Source of the DNA: Thermochromatium tepidum ATCC 43061
Lineage (GTDB): Bacteria; Pseudomonadota; Gammaproteobacteria; Chromatiales; Chromatiaceae
Length of the DNA stretch: 64,000 nt
Reading direction: 5' to 3'
NCBI RefSeq assembly: GCF_009664085.1
Contig: NZ_CP039268.1
Coordinates: 1,473,501 to 1,537,500 of the forward strand
Position numbers and translations under genes: made by a program. The notes beneath the pieces are model-generated. The model saw only the letters and a list, made by a program, of their open reading frames with translations. It was not told the origin of the DNA and did no database searches. Positions 23,506-31,688 of the stretch are shown piece by piece; positions within the stretch are counted from its first letter, which is position 1; every line of letters begins with the position of its first letter.

Positions 23506-26500
23506 TTAGGAAACAGGCGAGGCGCTAAGCCTCACCCAAATGGAATGGCGACCCGAACCAGCGGTCAGCCGGGCACGCGCGGCGCCGTCCAGGATATTCA
23601 GGGGTTTGCCGTCGAGCGTCGCTGCGACCACTGACCCGCCGCGTCCGTTATCCACCGTGATCTCGCACTCGGTCACCCCGTCGGGCAGACGGTAGCGCAC
23701 ACGAAAGCCTGGCCAGCTCGCCGGGATACAGGGACGGATCACCAACTCGCGTCCGTTCTCGAGCCGCACACCCAGGATGGATTCGAGCGCCACCCGATAC
23801 CACCAGCCTGCCGAACCCGTATACCAGCTCCAGCCGCCGCGACCCACATGGGGCGGCTCGGCATAGATGTCGGCAGCGATCACATAGGGTTCGAGCCGGT
23901 AGCGCGCGACGTCCTCGGCGGTTTGGCTGTGGTTGATCGGACTGAGTCGTACCAGCCAGGGTGCCGCCTGGTCGCACCAGCCGAGCTTGGCCAGGGCCGC
24001 GACCGCCCAGCAGGCGGCATGGGTGTACTGGCCACCGTTCTCACGCACCCCGGCGACATAGCCCTTGATATAGCCGGGGTCGCGCGGGGTGGTGACGAAA
24101 GGCGGGGTCAGCAAGCGGATCAGCCGATCCGATTCGCTGGCGAGCTCCCGCAACAGCGAATCGAGCGTCTGCTCGGCGCGCTCGCGCGGCACTGCGCCAG
24201 AGAGCACCGCCCAGGATTGTACCAGGGCATCGATCCGGCACTCGGTATCCGACGCTGAGCCAAGCGGTGTGCCGTCGTCGTAATAGGCGCGACGGTACCA
24301 GGCACCGTCCCAGCCCGCGCGCTCCAGGGCGCGTTCCAGATCCGCCTGATAGGCACGATAACGGGCCTGGCGCGCCTGATCGCCGCGTCGTTCGCACAGC
24401 GGCAGGAAATCGGCGAGCACCAAGTACAGGAAGAACCCCATCCAGACGCTCTCGCCGCGCCCCTCGCGCCCGACACGGTTCATGCCGTCGTTCCAGTCGC
24501 CGCTGCCCATCAGCGGCAGACCGTGCGCGCCGCGCGTCAAGGAACGATCGATGGCACGGCAACAGTGGTCATAGAGGTCACCGATCTCGCCGCTCGGCAT
24601 CGGGGTCAGATAGTCTTCGTCCTGTCCGGGCGCCAAGGCGGGTGCAGTGAGATAGGGCTGGATCTCGTCCAGGAGGGCGAGGTCACCCGTTACCCGCACA
24701 TACTGGGCGGTGACATAGGGTAGCCACAGCAGGTCGTCGGCGAAACGGGTGCGCAGCCCACGCTCGAGCGGCGCCGGGTGCCACCAATGGAGCACATCGC
24801 CCTCGACGAATTGGTGTGCGGCTGCAAGCAGGATCTGGGCGCGCGTGATGTCCGGGCGGATGACGGCAAGCGCGGCGGCGTCCTGGAGCTGGTCGCGATA
24901 ACCATAGGCACCGCCGGACTGATAGAAGGCCGAGCGGGCCCAGATCCGGCAACCAAGTGTCTGGTAGAGCAGCCAGCCGTTGATCAGCAGATCGATGGCC
25001 GGCTCGGGGGTCTCGACCTGGAGGCGCGAGACCAGGGCGTCCCAGAAGGCCACGGCCTCATCGAAGGCCGTGCGGATGGTCGCCGGATCGGTGTAGCGTC
25101 GTAACAGATCGTTCAGTTGCGTCTCGCTCATCGCCTCGCCGAACAACCAGTCGCAGGTCAGACTGGCGCCCGGCTCGAGCGCCACCGTGAGACGTTGGGC
25201 GAAACAGGGATCGCGCATCCTGCCCTGGCGTCCGTCGAGCCGTCGTCCGGGTTCGAGCGCCACCGGATCGCTTGGATCACGATGGCGCCCGATGAAGGCG
25301 AGCCGGTCGGTGGTGAACTCGCGCGCCCTGACCGAGACGCCCGAGAGGTGCGCCGCCGCGAAGACGATGCCGCCGGCAAATTCACCCGCCTCTGGATTGA
25401 TCGCGCGCAACAGCCCCGACTCAGGCTCGATCGCCGTGACGATGGCGCGGCCCGAGGATGGCTGCTGGCCCATGACCAGACGCTGATAGCCGACCAGTGA
25501 CAGATGCCGCGTACTGGTTCCGGGATTGGTCAGACGCAGTCTGAGGAGGCGCAACGGGTCATGGCGCGGCACGAACAGGGTCGTTTCCTGCGAAAGCCCG
25601 GCATACTGGAGCAAACAGCGCGTAAAGCCCAGTCCATGCGTCACCCGGTAGTCGGCTGGGGCCGGGCGCGGCCCGGGGAACGGTGACCAGGACTCGCCGG
25701 TCGCCTCGTCGCGCACATAGAGCGCCTCACCGTGCGGGTCTAGGACTGGATCGTTCGACCAGGGTGTGAGCCGGTTGACCTGACTGTTGCGCGACCAGGT
25801 GTAGCCCGCGCCCGACTCGCTCACCAGACAACCGAAATCGGGATTGGCGAGGACATTGATCCAGGGCTGCGGCGGACGGCGATGACCGGCGGCCCCCTGA
25901 TATGGAAGCCGGATTTCGTAGCAGCGCCCGTCGGCGGAGAAACCGCCATAGCCGTTGAAGAACCTCAGGTCCGGGGCGGACTCGGCCTCAGACGGGGCGC
26001 AGGGATCGGGCTCGGGACTCACCGGATCCAGAGCGGCGCTCGGATGCCGCCAATCACCGTCCAGCAGGTCCAGCGCCGCTGCCCGCTCCCAGGCGACCCC
26101 GGTGAGCCAGGTCAGTTCGACCTCGGATCCAGGTTGGAGCACGACCCAGGTCCGCAACGCCAGGATGGGGTCGAGTACCGCACCCAGGGTACCAGACAGG
26201 GTATCGGTGCCGGGTGAGAGCGCCGCCGGATGCGCCAGGCGGCGCCCGCGACCGATGAAACGGGCGCGATCGGTCTCCCATTGCCTCCCCTCGCCCCCGA
26301 TCAGGGTCTGGATCAGCCACGGCCAGGACTCGTCCTGACGGCGGGCGCGGCGCCGGGCAAGCAATGCCCCGCTGGCCGGGTCGCGTTCGGTCTGGACAAA
26401 GAGCTTGGCGAATGCCGGATGCGCGGCATCGGCCTCGGCTGGAAAGAGCACCACCTCAAGATAACTGGTCAGCTCCAGGCGCCGCACCCGGTCCGAGCGA

Positions 26501-26871
26501 TTACCGAGGCGCACCTGGCGCCGTTCCAGGTCTTTGCTCGGATCCAGGCTCAGATCGAGCCTCAGTGCGATCCCCGCATCCTCGCGTGCGAGCCAGAACC
26601 GCCCGTCCTGCTCGCCGGTCTGGTAGCGGTCGGGCCTCGCCCGGGTCGGCTGGTAACCGAGCGACCAGACCGCACCCGAGTCCAGGTCGCGTACATAGAG
26701 CAGGCTCCCGAGGTCGTCTTCGACCGGATCCTGGGTCCAGCGGTTTAGGGCCAGTCCGTTCCAGCGCAGCTGGCCGGCGCCCGAATCCGTGATCACGACC
26801 TCGAGCGCCCCTCGGGTCAGTCGATGCAGGGTCGGTTCAGGCCCGTCGGGGGCAAAGGGCTGTCGATCCAT
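23506..26871 (-). CDS. GH94-type phosphorylase-like protein (cyclic beta-1,2-glucan synthase C-terminal homologue)
   Basis: A 1121-residue protein with the architecture of two beta-supersandwich domains (roughly 20-280 and 310-600) followed by an (alpha/alpha)6 barrel and a C-terminal beta domain. The barrel contains GSGDWNDGMNRVG, with Asp 792 and Asp 795 in the position of the GH94 catalytic acid, plus WWHPAPLERGLRTRFADDLLWLPY, ENGGQYTHAACWAV and GWSWYTGSAGWWYR, all typical of GH94 and NdvB C-terminal regions. There is no GT84 domain or membrane segment. Length and tandem sandwiches recall 1,2-beta-oligoglucan phosphorylases; the actual substrate is unproven. It lies 18 bases after the upstream glycosidase-like gene. 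Confidence 0.82.
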   Translation of the reverse strand: MDRQPFAPDGPEPTLHRLTRGALEVVITDSGAGQLRWNGLALNRWTQDPVEDDLGSLLYVRDLDSGAVWSLGYQPTRARPDRYQTGEQDGRFWLAREDAGIALRLDLSLDPSKDLERRQVRLGNRSDRVRRLELTSYLEVVLFPAEADAAHPAFAKLFVQTERDPASGALLARRRARRQDESWPWLIQTLIGGEGRQWETDRARFIGRGRRLAHPAALSPGTDTLSGTLGAVLDPILALRTWVVLQPGSEVELTWLTGVAWERAAALDLLDGDWRHPSAALDPVSPEPDPCAPSEAESAPDLRFFNGYGGFSADGRCYEIRLPYQGAAGHRRPPQPWINVLANPDFGCLVSESGAGYTWSRNSQVNRLTPWSNDPVLDPHGEALYVRDEATGESWSPFPGPRPAPADYRVTHGLGFTRCLLQYAGLSQETTLFVPRHDPLRLLRLRLTNPGTSTRHLSLVGYQRLVMGQQPSSGRAIVTAIEPESGLLRAINPEAGEFAGGIVFAAAHLSGVSVRAREFTTDRLAFIGRHRDPSDPVALEPGRRLDGRQGRMRDPCFAQRLTVALEPGASLTCDWLFGEAMSETQLNDLLRRYTDPATIRTAFDEAVAFWDALVSRLQVETPEPAIDLLINGWLLYQTLGCRIWARSAFYQSGGAYGYRDQLQDAAALAVIRPDITRAQILLAAAHQFVEGDVLHWWHPAPLERGLRTRFADDLLWLPYVTAQYVRVTGDLALLDEIQPYLTAPALAPGQDEDYLTPMPSGEIGDLYDHCCRAIDRSLTRGAHGLPLMGSGDWNDGMNRVGREGRGESVWMGFFLYLVLADFLPLCERRGDQARQARYRAYQADLERALERAGWDGAWYRRAYYDDGTPLGSASDTECRIDALVQSWAVLSGAVPRERAEQTLDSLLRELASESDRLIRLLTPPFVTTPRDPGYIKGYVAGVRENGGQYTHAACWAVAALAKLGWCDQAAPWLVRLSPINHSQTAEDVARYRLEPYVIAADIYAEPPHVGRGGWSWYTGSAGWWYRVALESILGVRLENGRELVIRPCIPASWPGFRVRYRLPDGVTECEITVDNGRGGSVVAATLDGKPLNILDGAARARLTAGSGRHSIWVRLSASPVS

Positions 26872-26889
26872 GTCGATCGCCTCTTTGAG

Positions 26890-29800
26890 TCAGCCGAGCA
26901 GCGCGACCTCGGCCGGCAGGGTCATCAGATGGGCCGCCGTCGCATTGAAATCACGGCTCGGCTCACCATCGATCGTGACGGATGTCAGCGGTCCGGGCAG
27001 CGGCGGGGCCAGCCACAGACCGCCAGGTGGCAATCGCAGTTCCCCGCCGACCTGGATCCGCACCGCACCACCCTCGAAGCGCGCGATCTCCAGATCGAGC
27101 CGACCATAAGCCGTCGGCAGACGGCGCACGCGGATCTCGCCTGACTCCAACCACTTGGCCGGCAAACCGCCAGCGATCACAAGTGAGCGATCCGAGGCAC
27201 GCTCATAGACGAAGAGATCGCGGAACACCAGACAGTATTCGGCCCCGATCCAGGCATGGGGCAGATCGCCCTGATGGCCAGGTGACCTGGGGTCGCGCCA
27301 GGTGATCTCGGGCCACTGGTTCCAGACCGGGGGCCGGCGCTCGGCGAGATAGACCTCCAACAGCTCCTGGGCCTCCGCGCGCCACCCGAGCCGGATCAGG
27401 GCGCCGATGATCCGGATCTCATAGGCGGTGTAGTTGACCCAGTGCACGGGGTCTGGTCCATGGATGGCGCGAAAGCGCTCTATGAATCGCTCGAAGGTGT
27501 GTCGCACGGCCGCCGCCGGCAGGCGGTGGGACTCGTCGATCAGGGTCAGTGCCATGGCGGTCGAGGTCGGGTCGTGATCGGCCCACTCGACCGATCCAGG
27601 CAGGAAATCGATGCCGCGCTCCTCCATGACCCGATCCAGTGACAGATAGAGGGCGGCGCTGAAATCATCCCGCAGACGGGCGAAGTGCGCGGCGCGCTCG
27701 GTGTCGCCCAGCACCTCGGCCAGCTCGACGGCATCCTTGAACCCACGCAGCGCCCAAAAGTCGTCCCAATACGAATGGACCGGATGGGCCAGATAGCCCT
27801 CGTGGCTCACCGACTCGGGCAACAGACCCAGACAGGCGCGGCGCTCGGGTTCCCGATCGCGCGGGGTGAGATGCTCGGCACGCAACGGCTCCAGATAGGC
27901 GACGGCCTTGCAGACCGCCGGCCAGCGTGACTCCAGACGCCCCCGATCCGCACCAAACCGCCAACACTCGGCGATGGCAAAGATGAACTGGCCCGGGCTG
28001 TCATGTTCGACCAAGGGGTCCACCCCCTGCCGATCGACACAACAGGGCACCCGACCGTCCTCGCCCTGGAACTGGGCATACCAGTCGACGAATGATTCTG
28101 CCTCCTCGGTCAGGCCGAAACGCAGGAGCGCCGCCACCATGACGGCGCCGTCCCGGATCCAGGAGCGTGCATACCGGCGCGGTCCGGGCTGGAGTGCAGG
28201 ACCGTCGCGATTGATCAGGATATGCGCCAGTGCGCCCAAGCAGCCGTGCCAAGGGTCGTGCACAACCTCCGGTAGGTGCAGCTCGACGGCACCGAGTCGC
28301 TGCGACCATTGATCGATCGCGGCCTTCAGACGCATTTCGATGCCGCCCGCCGCGCCCCTCAATTCGATCGGATGCGCATCGCCGCGTTCGCCCAGAGGCG
28401 CGGCGATCCAGACCTCGCCATGAGCGCCGGGCGCGACGTTCAGATCGAAGCGCAAGGCCGCAGAGGCAAGGCCGAACCCATCCTCGATCGCCTCGACCTC
28501 AGGCAGATTTCCGGTCGCGATCGCCTCGACGATCGGACCCTCGTCGAAAGTCATGGCCCCAAAACCGGACGGCGTCGAGAGCGGAACCAAGGCCAGCCTG
28601 TCATCGACCCACACTTCGCCCTGTCCCAGGGCGATCCGGTGGATGCGTGACACCCCGCCGATGTCTCTATGTCCCTGCCAGGGCGGCGAGACCTGAAAGG
28701 GGCGGATCAGGGTATAGAGATCCGCACTCAAGGGCCCAGTCCCCCGGTTCTCCAGCCGGTAGCGGATGAACAGCCACGCCCTCCCCGGCGCGCCCTGAGC
28801 AAAGGCCGTGGTCTCGAATACCAGGTCCTCGGTATTCCAGAGCGAACGCGGGATCGGCAGCGGCGGCTGGAGCAGCGAGGGCTCGACAGTGCAGTCGGCC
28901 CAGGTCAGCCGTTTGCCCCGAACGCACAGCAGTGGCTCGATCGCATGGCCGGCACGCGCGACCTCGATCAGCCCGTCCTCGTTGAACAGTGCCGGGACCG
29001 TGCCGTCCGGGATGTCGATCGCGGTCCAGTAGGTCTGTTCGCGATACAGCCAGCGAGGATAGAGGCCACAGGGTGACTGTTCGGCCAGATGGTGAAAGAA
29101 GTCGGCGATGGAGCGGGCGAAGGTCTCGGGCTTGAGTTCGAGACCGACCAGACCCGGGGCCGGCTCACCCTCCCCGGCCTCCAGTCCGAGCCGCAGGAAC
29201 CGTGAACAGCCATCTGGCAGATACACAGGACTGCAGAGACCACGCGAGCGGGGCGCTGCATGCAGGGGCCTCCAGGTCTCACCATCGTCGCTGGCCAGGA
29301 TCTCGAAGGCGTGCGGCCCGGCCCCCTCCCAGTGCAGGATCAGGGCGCTATAGTCGCGCGGTTCATGGAAATCCAGTTCGATCCAGGCCGGCAGGTGCGC
29401 GGCACACCAGGCCGTATCGGATCGCCCATCCAGGACGCAGCCCGCCTCCTGCCCGGGCTGTTCGCTGGAGGCGCGGACGCTGGGCGGCTGCGAGGGCGTG
29501 CGATCCTCAAGCCGCAGATCGGCGATCCACAGCCGCCCACACCCGCCCGGACCTGCGGTGATGGCGAGCTCGATGGCCCCGACCTCGGTCGGGGCACCGC
29601 CGCCGGCTGGCCCCCAGCCGAAGGCGATCGCGCGACTGCCGATACGCAGCTCGCGCCAGTCCGAATCGAAGTCGAATGACTCGTCGCGAAAACGCCAGAC
29701 GTTCTCGCCGCTGGGATCGATCAGCTTGAACTCGAAGACATTGGCCGGGGCCTCGGCACGCACGTGCATGAGCAGGGCAAAGCTGTCGGGCAGGCTCAGA

Positions 29801-29979
29801 GACAGCGCCCGACGCGCGACCACGAACCCCCCGCCCTCGCCGAAGTCGAAGTCCAACCGCAGCGCGCGACCCCCGCCTTGCGGTCCAACATCGGCGGCCA
29901 GGTCGAGACGCGCCTGCCCCGAAACGACGCTGGACCAGCTAGAGAGGTCACTGAAATCGTCCAGATCCAGGATATGCAT
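26890..29979 (-). CDS. F5/8-domain (alpha/alpha)6-barrel glycosidase-like protein
   Basis: A 1029-residue cytosolic protein with no signal peptide. The start at 29979 (MHILDLDDFSD) has a GAGGAG eight bases upstream. Domain order: an N-terminal jelly-roll resembling a carbohydrate-binding module (1-150), an F5/8 type C domain (about 155-280; VLDGRSDTAWCA, IELDFHEPRDYSALIL), a beta-sandwich (290-560), an (alpha/alpha)6 barrel (about 580-930) and a C-terminal beta domain. The barrel has RSWIRDGAV (Asp 610), EHDSPGQF (Asp 660) and HSYWDDFWALRG, resembling the active-site acids of GH15/GH63/debranching-type barrels. The glycosidase family cannot be fixed by eye. It is the first gene of a three-gene operon with the GH94-type gene. 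Confidence 0.75.
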   Translation of the reverse strand: MHILDLDDFSDLSSWSSVVSGQARLDLAADVGPQGGGRALRLDFDFGEGGGFVVARRALSLSLPDSFALLMHVRAEAPANVFEFKLIDPSGENVWRFRDESFDFDSDWRELRIGSRAIAFGWGPAGGGAPTEVGAIELAITAGPGGCGRLWIADLRLEDRTPSQPPSVRASSEQPGQEAGCVLDGRSDTAWCAAHLPAWIELDFHEPRDYSALILHWEGAGPHAFEILASDDGETWRPLHAAPRSRGLCSPVYLPDGCSRFLRLGLEAGEGEPAPGLVGLELKPETFARSIADFFHHLAEQSPCGLYPRWLYREQTYWTAIDIPDGTVPALFNEDGLIEVARAGHAIEPLLCVRGKRLTWADCTVEPSLLQPPLPIPRSLWNTEDLVFETTAFAQGAPGRAWLFIRYRLENRGTGPLSADLYTLIRPFQVSPPWQGHRDIGGVSRIHRIALGQGEVWVDDRLALVPLSTPSGFGAMTFDEGPIVEAIATGNLPEVEAIEDGFGLASAALRFDLNVAPGAHGEVWIAAPLGERGDAHPIELRGAAGGIEMRLKAAIDQWSQRLGAVELHLPEVVHDPWHGCLGALAHILINRDGPALQPGPRRYARSWIRDGAVMVAALLRFGLTEEAESFVDWYAQFQGEDGRVPCCVDRQGVDPLVEHDSPGQFIFAIAECWRFGADRGRLESRWPAVCKAVAYLEPLRAEHLTPRDREPERRACLGLLPESVSHEGYLAHPVHSYWDDFWALRGFKDAVELAEVLGDTERAAHFARLRDDFSAALYLSLDRVMEERGIDFLPGSVEWADHDPTSTAMALTLIDESHRLPAAAVRHTFERFIERFRAIHGPDPVHWVNYTAYEIRIIGALIRLGWRAEAQELLEVYLAERRPPVWNQWPEITWRDPRSPGHQGDLPHAWIGAEYCLVFRDLFVYERASDRSLVIAGGLPAKWLESGEIRVRRLPTAYGRLDLEIARFEGGAVRIQVGGELRLPPGGLWLAPPLPGPLTSVTIDGEPSRDFNATAAHLMTLPAEVALLG

Positions 29980-30160
29980 GCAGTCACTCCTCGGCGATGG
30001 GGTACGCACCCGAAACCCGCCGACATGGCGCTCCGGCGGGCGGTGGAATGCCTCTCGGCAACACGGGCGCTAGGCTATACTGGGCGCGGCCCAAAGTCAT
30101 CCGATGGTCGCATCGTTCCGACCGATGCCCGAACCGTTCCATCAGACCGACTCATTTTTC

Positions 30161-30555
30161 TCAGACAGCAACAAAGCTGACGTCCCGCTTCAGGACGGAC
30201 CATCCGGAAGGATGGTCCCTGGCCGCATTCAGATCCCGATCTTGGCTTGTGCCGCAGACCGGGCCAATCTGCGATTGGCTAAGCCCTTCTTCCAGCGCGA
30301 CAGCCCCCCGGGACAAGCGCCGCCGGCAAGACAGCAGCGCCCGCTGTGGCTTGGGGCCGGCGCCCTTTTCTCCCGTCGAACGCCGTGCCCACCTCAAGAC
30401 GCCGATCAACCCGGCCCTCAAAAAGACGTGGATCGCGCCTTACGGCGCTCCTACAGACCCAACTAACCCAAGGATCGCCCGTTGCGGGGCACGCTCTTGG
30501 AATAGATCGCCTGCCGGTTGTTGGGGTTGAGCGCGATCTTGTGGGCGATGATCAT
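30161..30555 (-). pseudogene. Decayed tnpB (IS200/IS605 family)
   Basis: On the minus strand an ATG at 30555 begins MIIAHKIALNPNNRQAIYSK, the hallmark helix-turn-helix start of TnpB. The frame leaves homology after about 20 residues and stops at 30463. Further on, other frames contain KKGLANRRLARS and PVCGTSQDRDLNAARDH, which match the RuvC-side helix and the zinc-ribbon tail (CGxxxDRDxNAA). The middle of the gene (about 300 codons) is missing. Two palindromes, CGTCCCGCTTCAGGACG and GGACCATCCGGAAGGATGGTCC, near 30180-30217 look like the element's right end. A REP-like sequence lies between the surviving pieces. Confidence 0.65.
30431..30457. repeat. REP-like palindrome inside the tnpB remnant
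   Basis: GCGCC-TTAC-GGCGC (30435-30448), flanked by TCCTACA. The same flank follows the palindromes at 18014-18027 and (as TGTAGGA) at 37093-37112. The stem sequence differs but the GATCGCG...GCTCCTACA frame is shared, which is typical of REP family members. Confidence 0.55.
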
Positions 30556-30644
30556 TGGTTTTCGGTTTGAATGCAGGCAAAAACGCAAGAGTACGAAAGA
30601 ACGAGCAAGTCTTAAAGGTTGCTCTAACCCCAGGGTCGGGGCGA

Positions 30645-31688
30645 TCAGCTCGATCCATCGAGCAAGAGTCGACGATAACAGGGTTCCGACATCAGGGGCT
30701 GGGTATCCAGTTCATCTTCGGGAAGACATCTCTTTTCGACCAGGAGACTCAGTTTGGCATATTGATCGGCGATGGCCAGGATCGCACCCAGCCAAGAACG
30801 CGCCGCATTCGGCTCCGGATTGGCCTGCTCGTCGATGGCGCGGATGATGCCTTCGGGAAAATCCCATTCCTTGATGATGCGGTGCGAGGTCTGTCTGGAT
30901 CGCTCGATGAAGACGGCATAGAAGGCGCGCGAATTCGGGATCAGATCGCGCGGACTTGCAAGCACCTGATCCATGAGCCGAAAGCCGACCATGAGACCCA
31001 CATTCGCGACCAGCCCGGCTAGATAGGCCGAGAACACATCCTGATCGCGATGCTCGGCCAGACAGTGGCAGACTAAGGCACAGCGTTCGGACTGGGTCCA
31101 GACGCGCCCGGCAGCCAGATTGGTGAAATGTCCAGATTTGAGATTAAAGATCGGATAGAAGGCCACGCGCGCGATGATCTGATGGAGTCCGTCGCGCCCC
31201 AAGATCAAGACCGCCTGTTCGATGCTCGAGATCTTGTGCGCGCGCCGATAGTAGGGACTGTTGGCCACGCGAATGACTTCCCCCACCAGCACCGGATCCT
31301 TGGCGATCTGGCGCGCCAACTGCGCGCCGGTCATGGTGTCGTCCTTCAGACTGCGCATCAGTTGCGGAATCACCATCGGCAGGCGCGGAACCAGGGTGGA
31401 ACTTGACTTCTGGCCCGTGACCAGTTGCTCGAAGGCGTCGAGCACGCGACTCTCGGATGGACTCAGCGGCCAATCGGTTAAGGCGTCCAGATCGAGCAGC
31501 CAGGGATAGAACCAGGGATCGATGCTGATCGTCGGTATACCCAGATCGAGTGCCTCCGCGTTCGACTCAGGATCGCCTTTGGGTTCGACGTCCTCGATCG
31601 CATCGGAGACATCGCTCGTCTCTTCGAGCGATACCTGCGCCGGCTTGCCGTGCAACAGACGAGCGAACAGATTGCTTAAAAAACTCAT
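30645..31688 (-). CDS. HDOD-domain protein
   Basis: A 347-residue cytosolic protein with an HDOD domain over about residues 95-290 (VPRLPMVIPQLMRSLKDD, LARQIAKDPVLVGEVIRVANSPYY, SIEQAVLILGRDGLHQIIARVAF). HDOD proteins are HD-related signalling modules that generally lack the metal-binding HD pair, so an enzymatic role is not predicted. The N-terminal 90 residues are acidic and poorly conserved. It begins inside the end of the helicase gene (ATGA overlap), so the two are co-translated. The biological role is unknown. Confidence 0.82.
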   Translation of the reverse strand: MSFLSNLFARLLHGKPAQVSLEETSDVSDAIEDVEPKGDPESNAEALDLGIPTISIDPWFYPWLLDLDALTDWPLSPSESRVLDAFEQLVTGQKSSSTLVPRLPMVIPQLMRSLKDDTMTGAQLARQIAKDPVLVGEVIRVANSPYYRRAHKISSIEQAVLILGRDGLHQIIARVAFYPIFNLKSGHFTNLAAGRVWTQSERCALVCHCLAEHRDQDVFSAYLAGLVANVGLMVGFRLMDQVLASPRDLIPNSRAFYAVFIERSRQTSHRIIKEWDFPEGIIRAIDEQANPEPNAARSWLGAILAIADQYAKLSLLVEKRCLPEDELDTQPLMSEPCYRRLLLDGSS

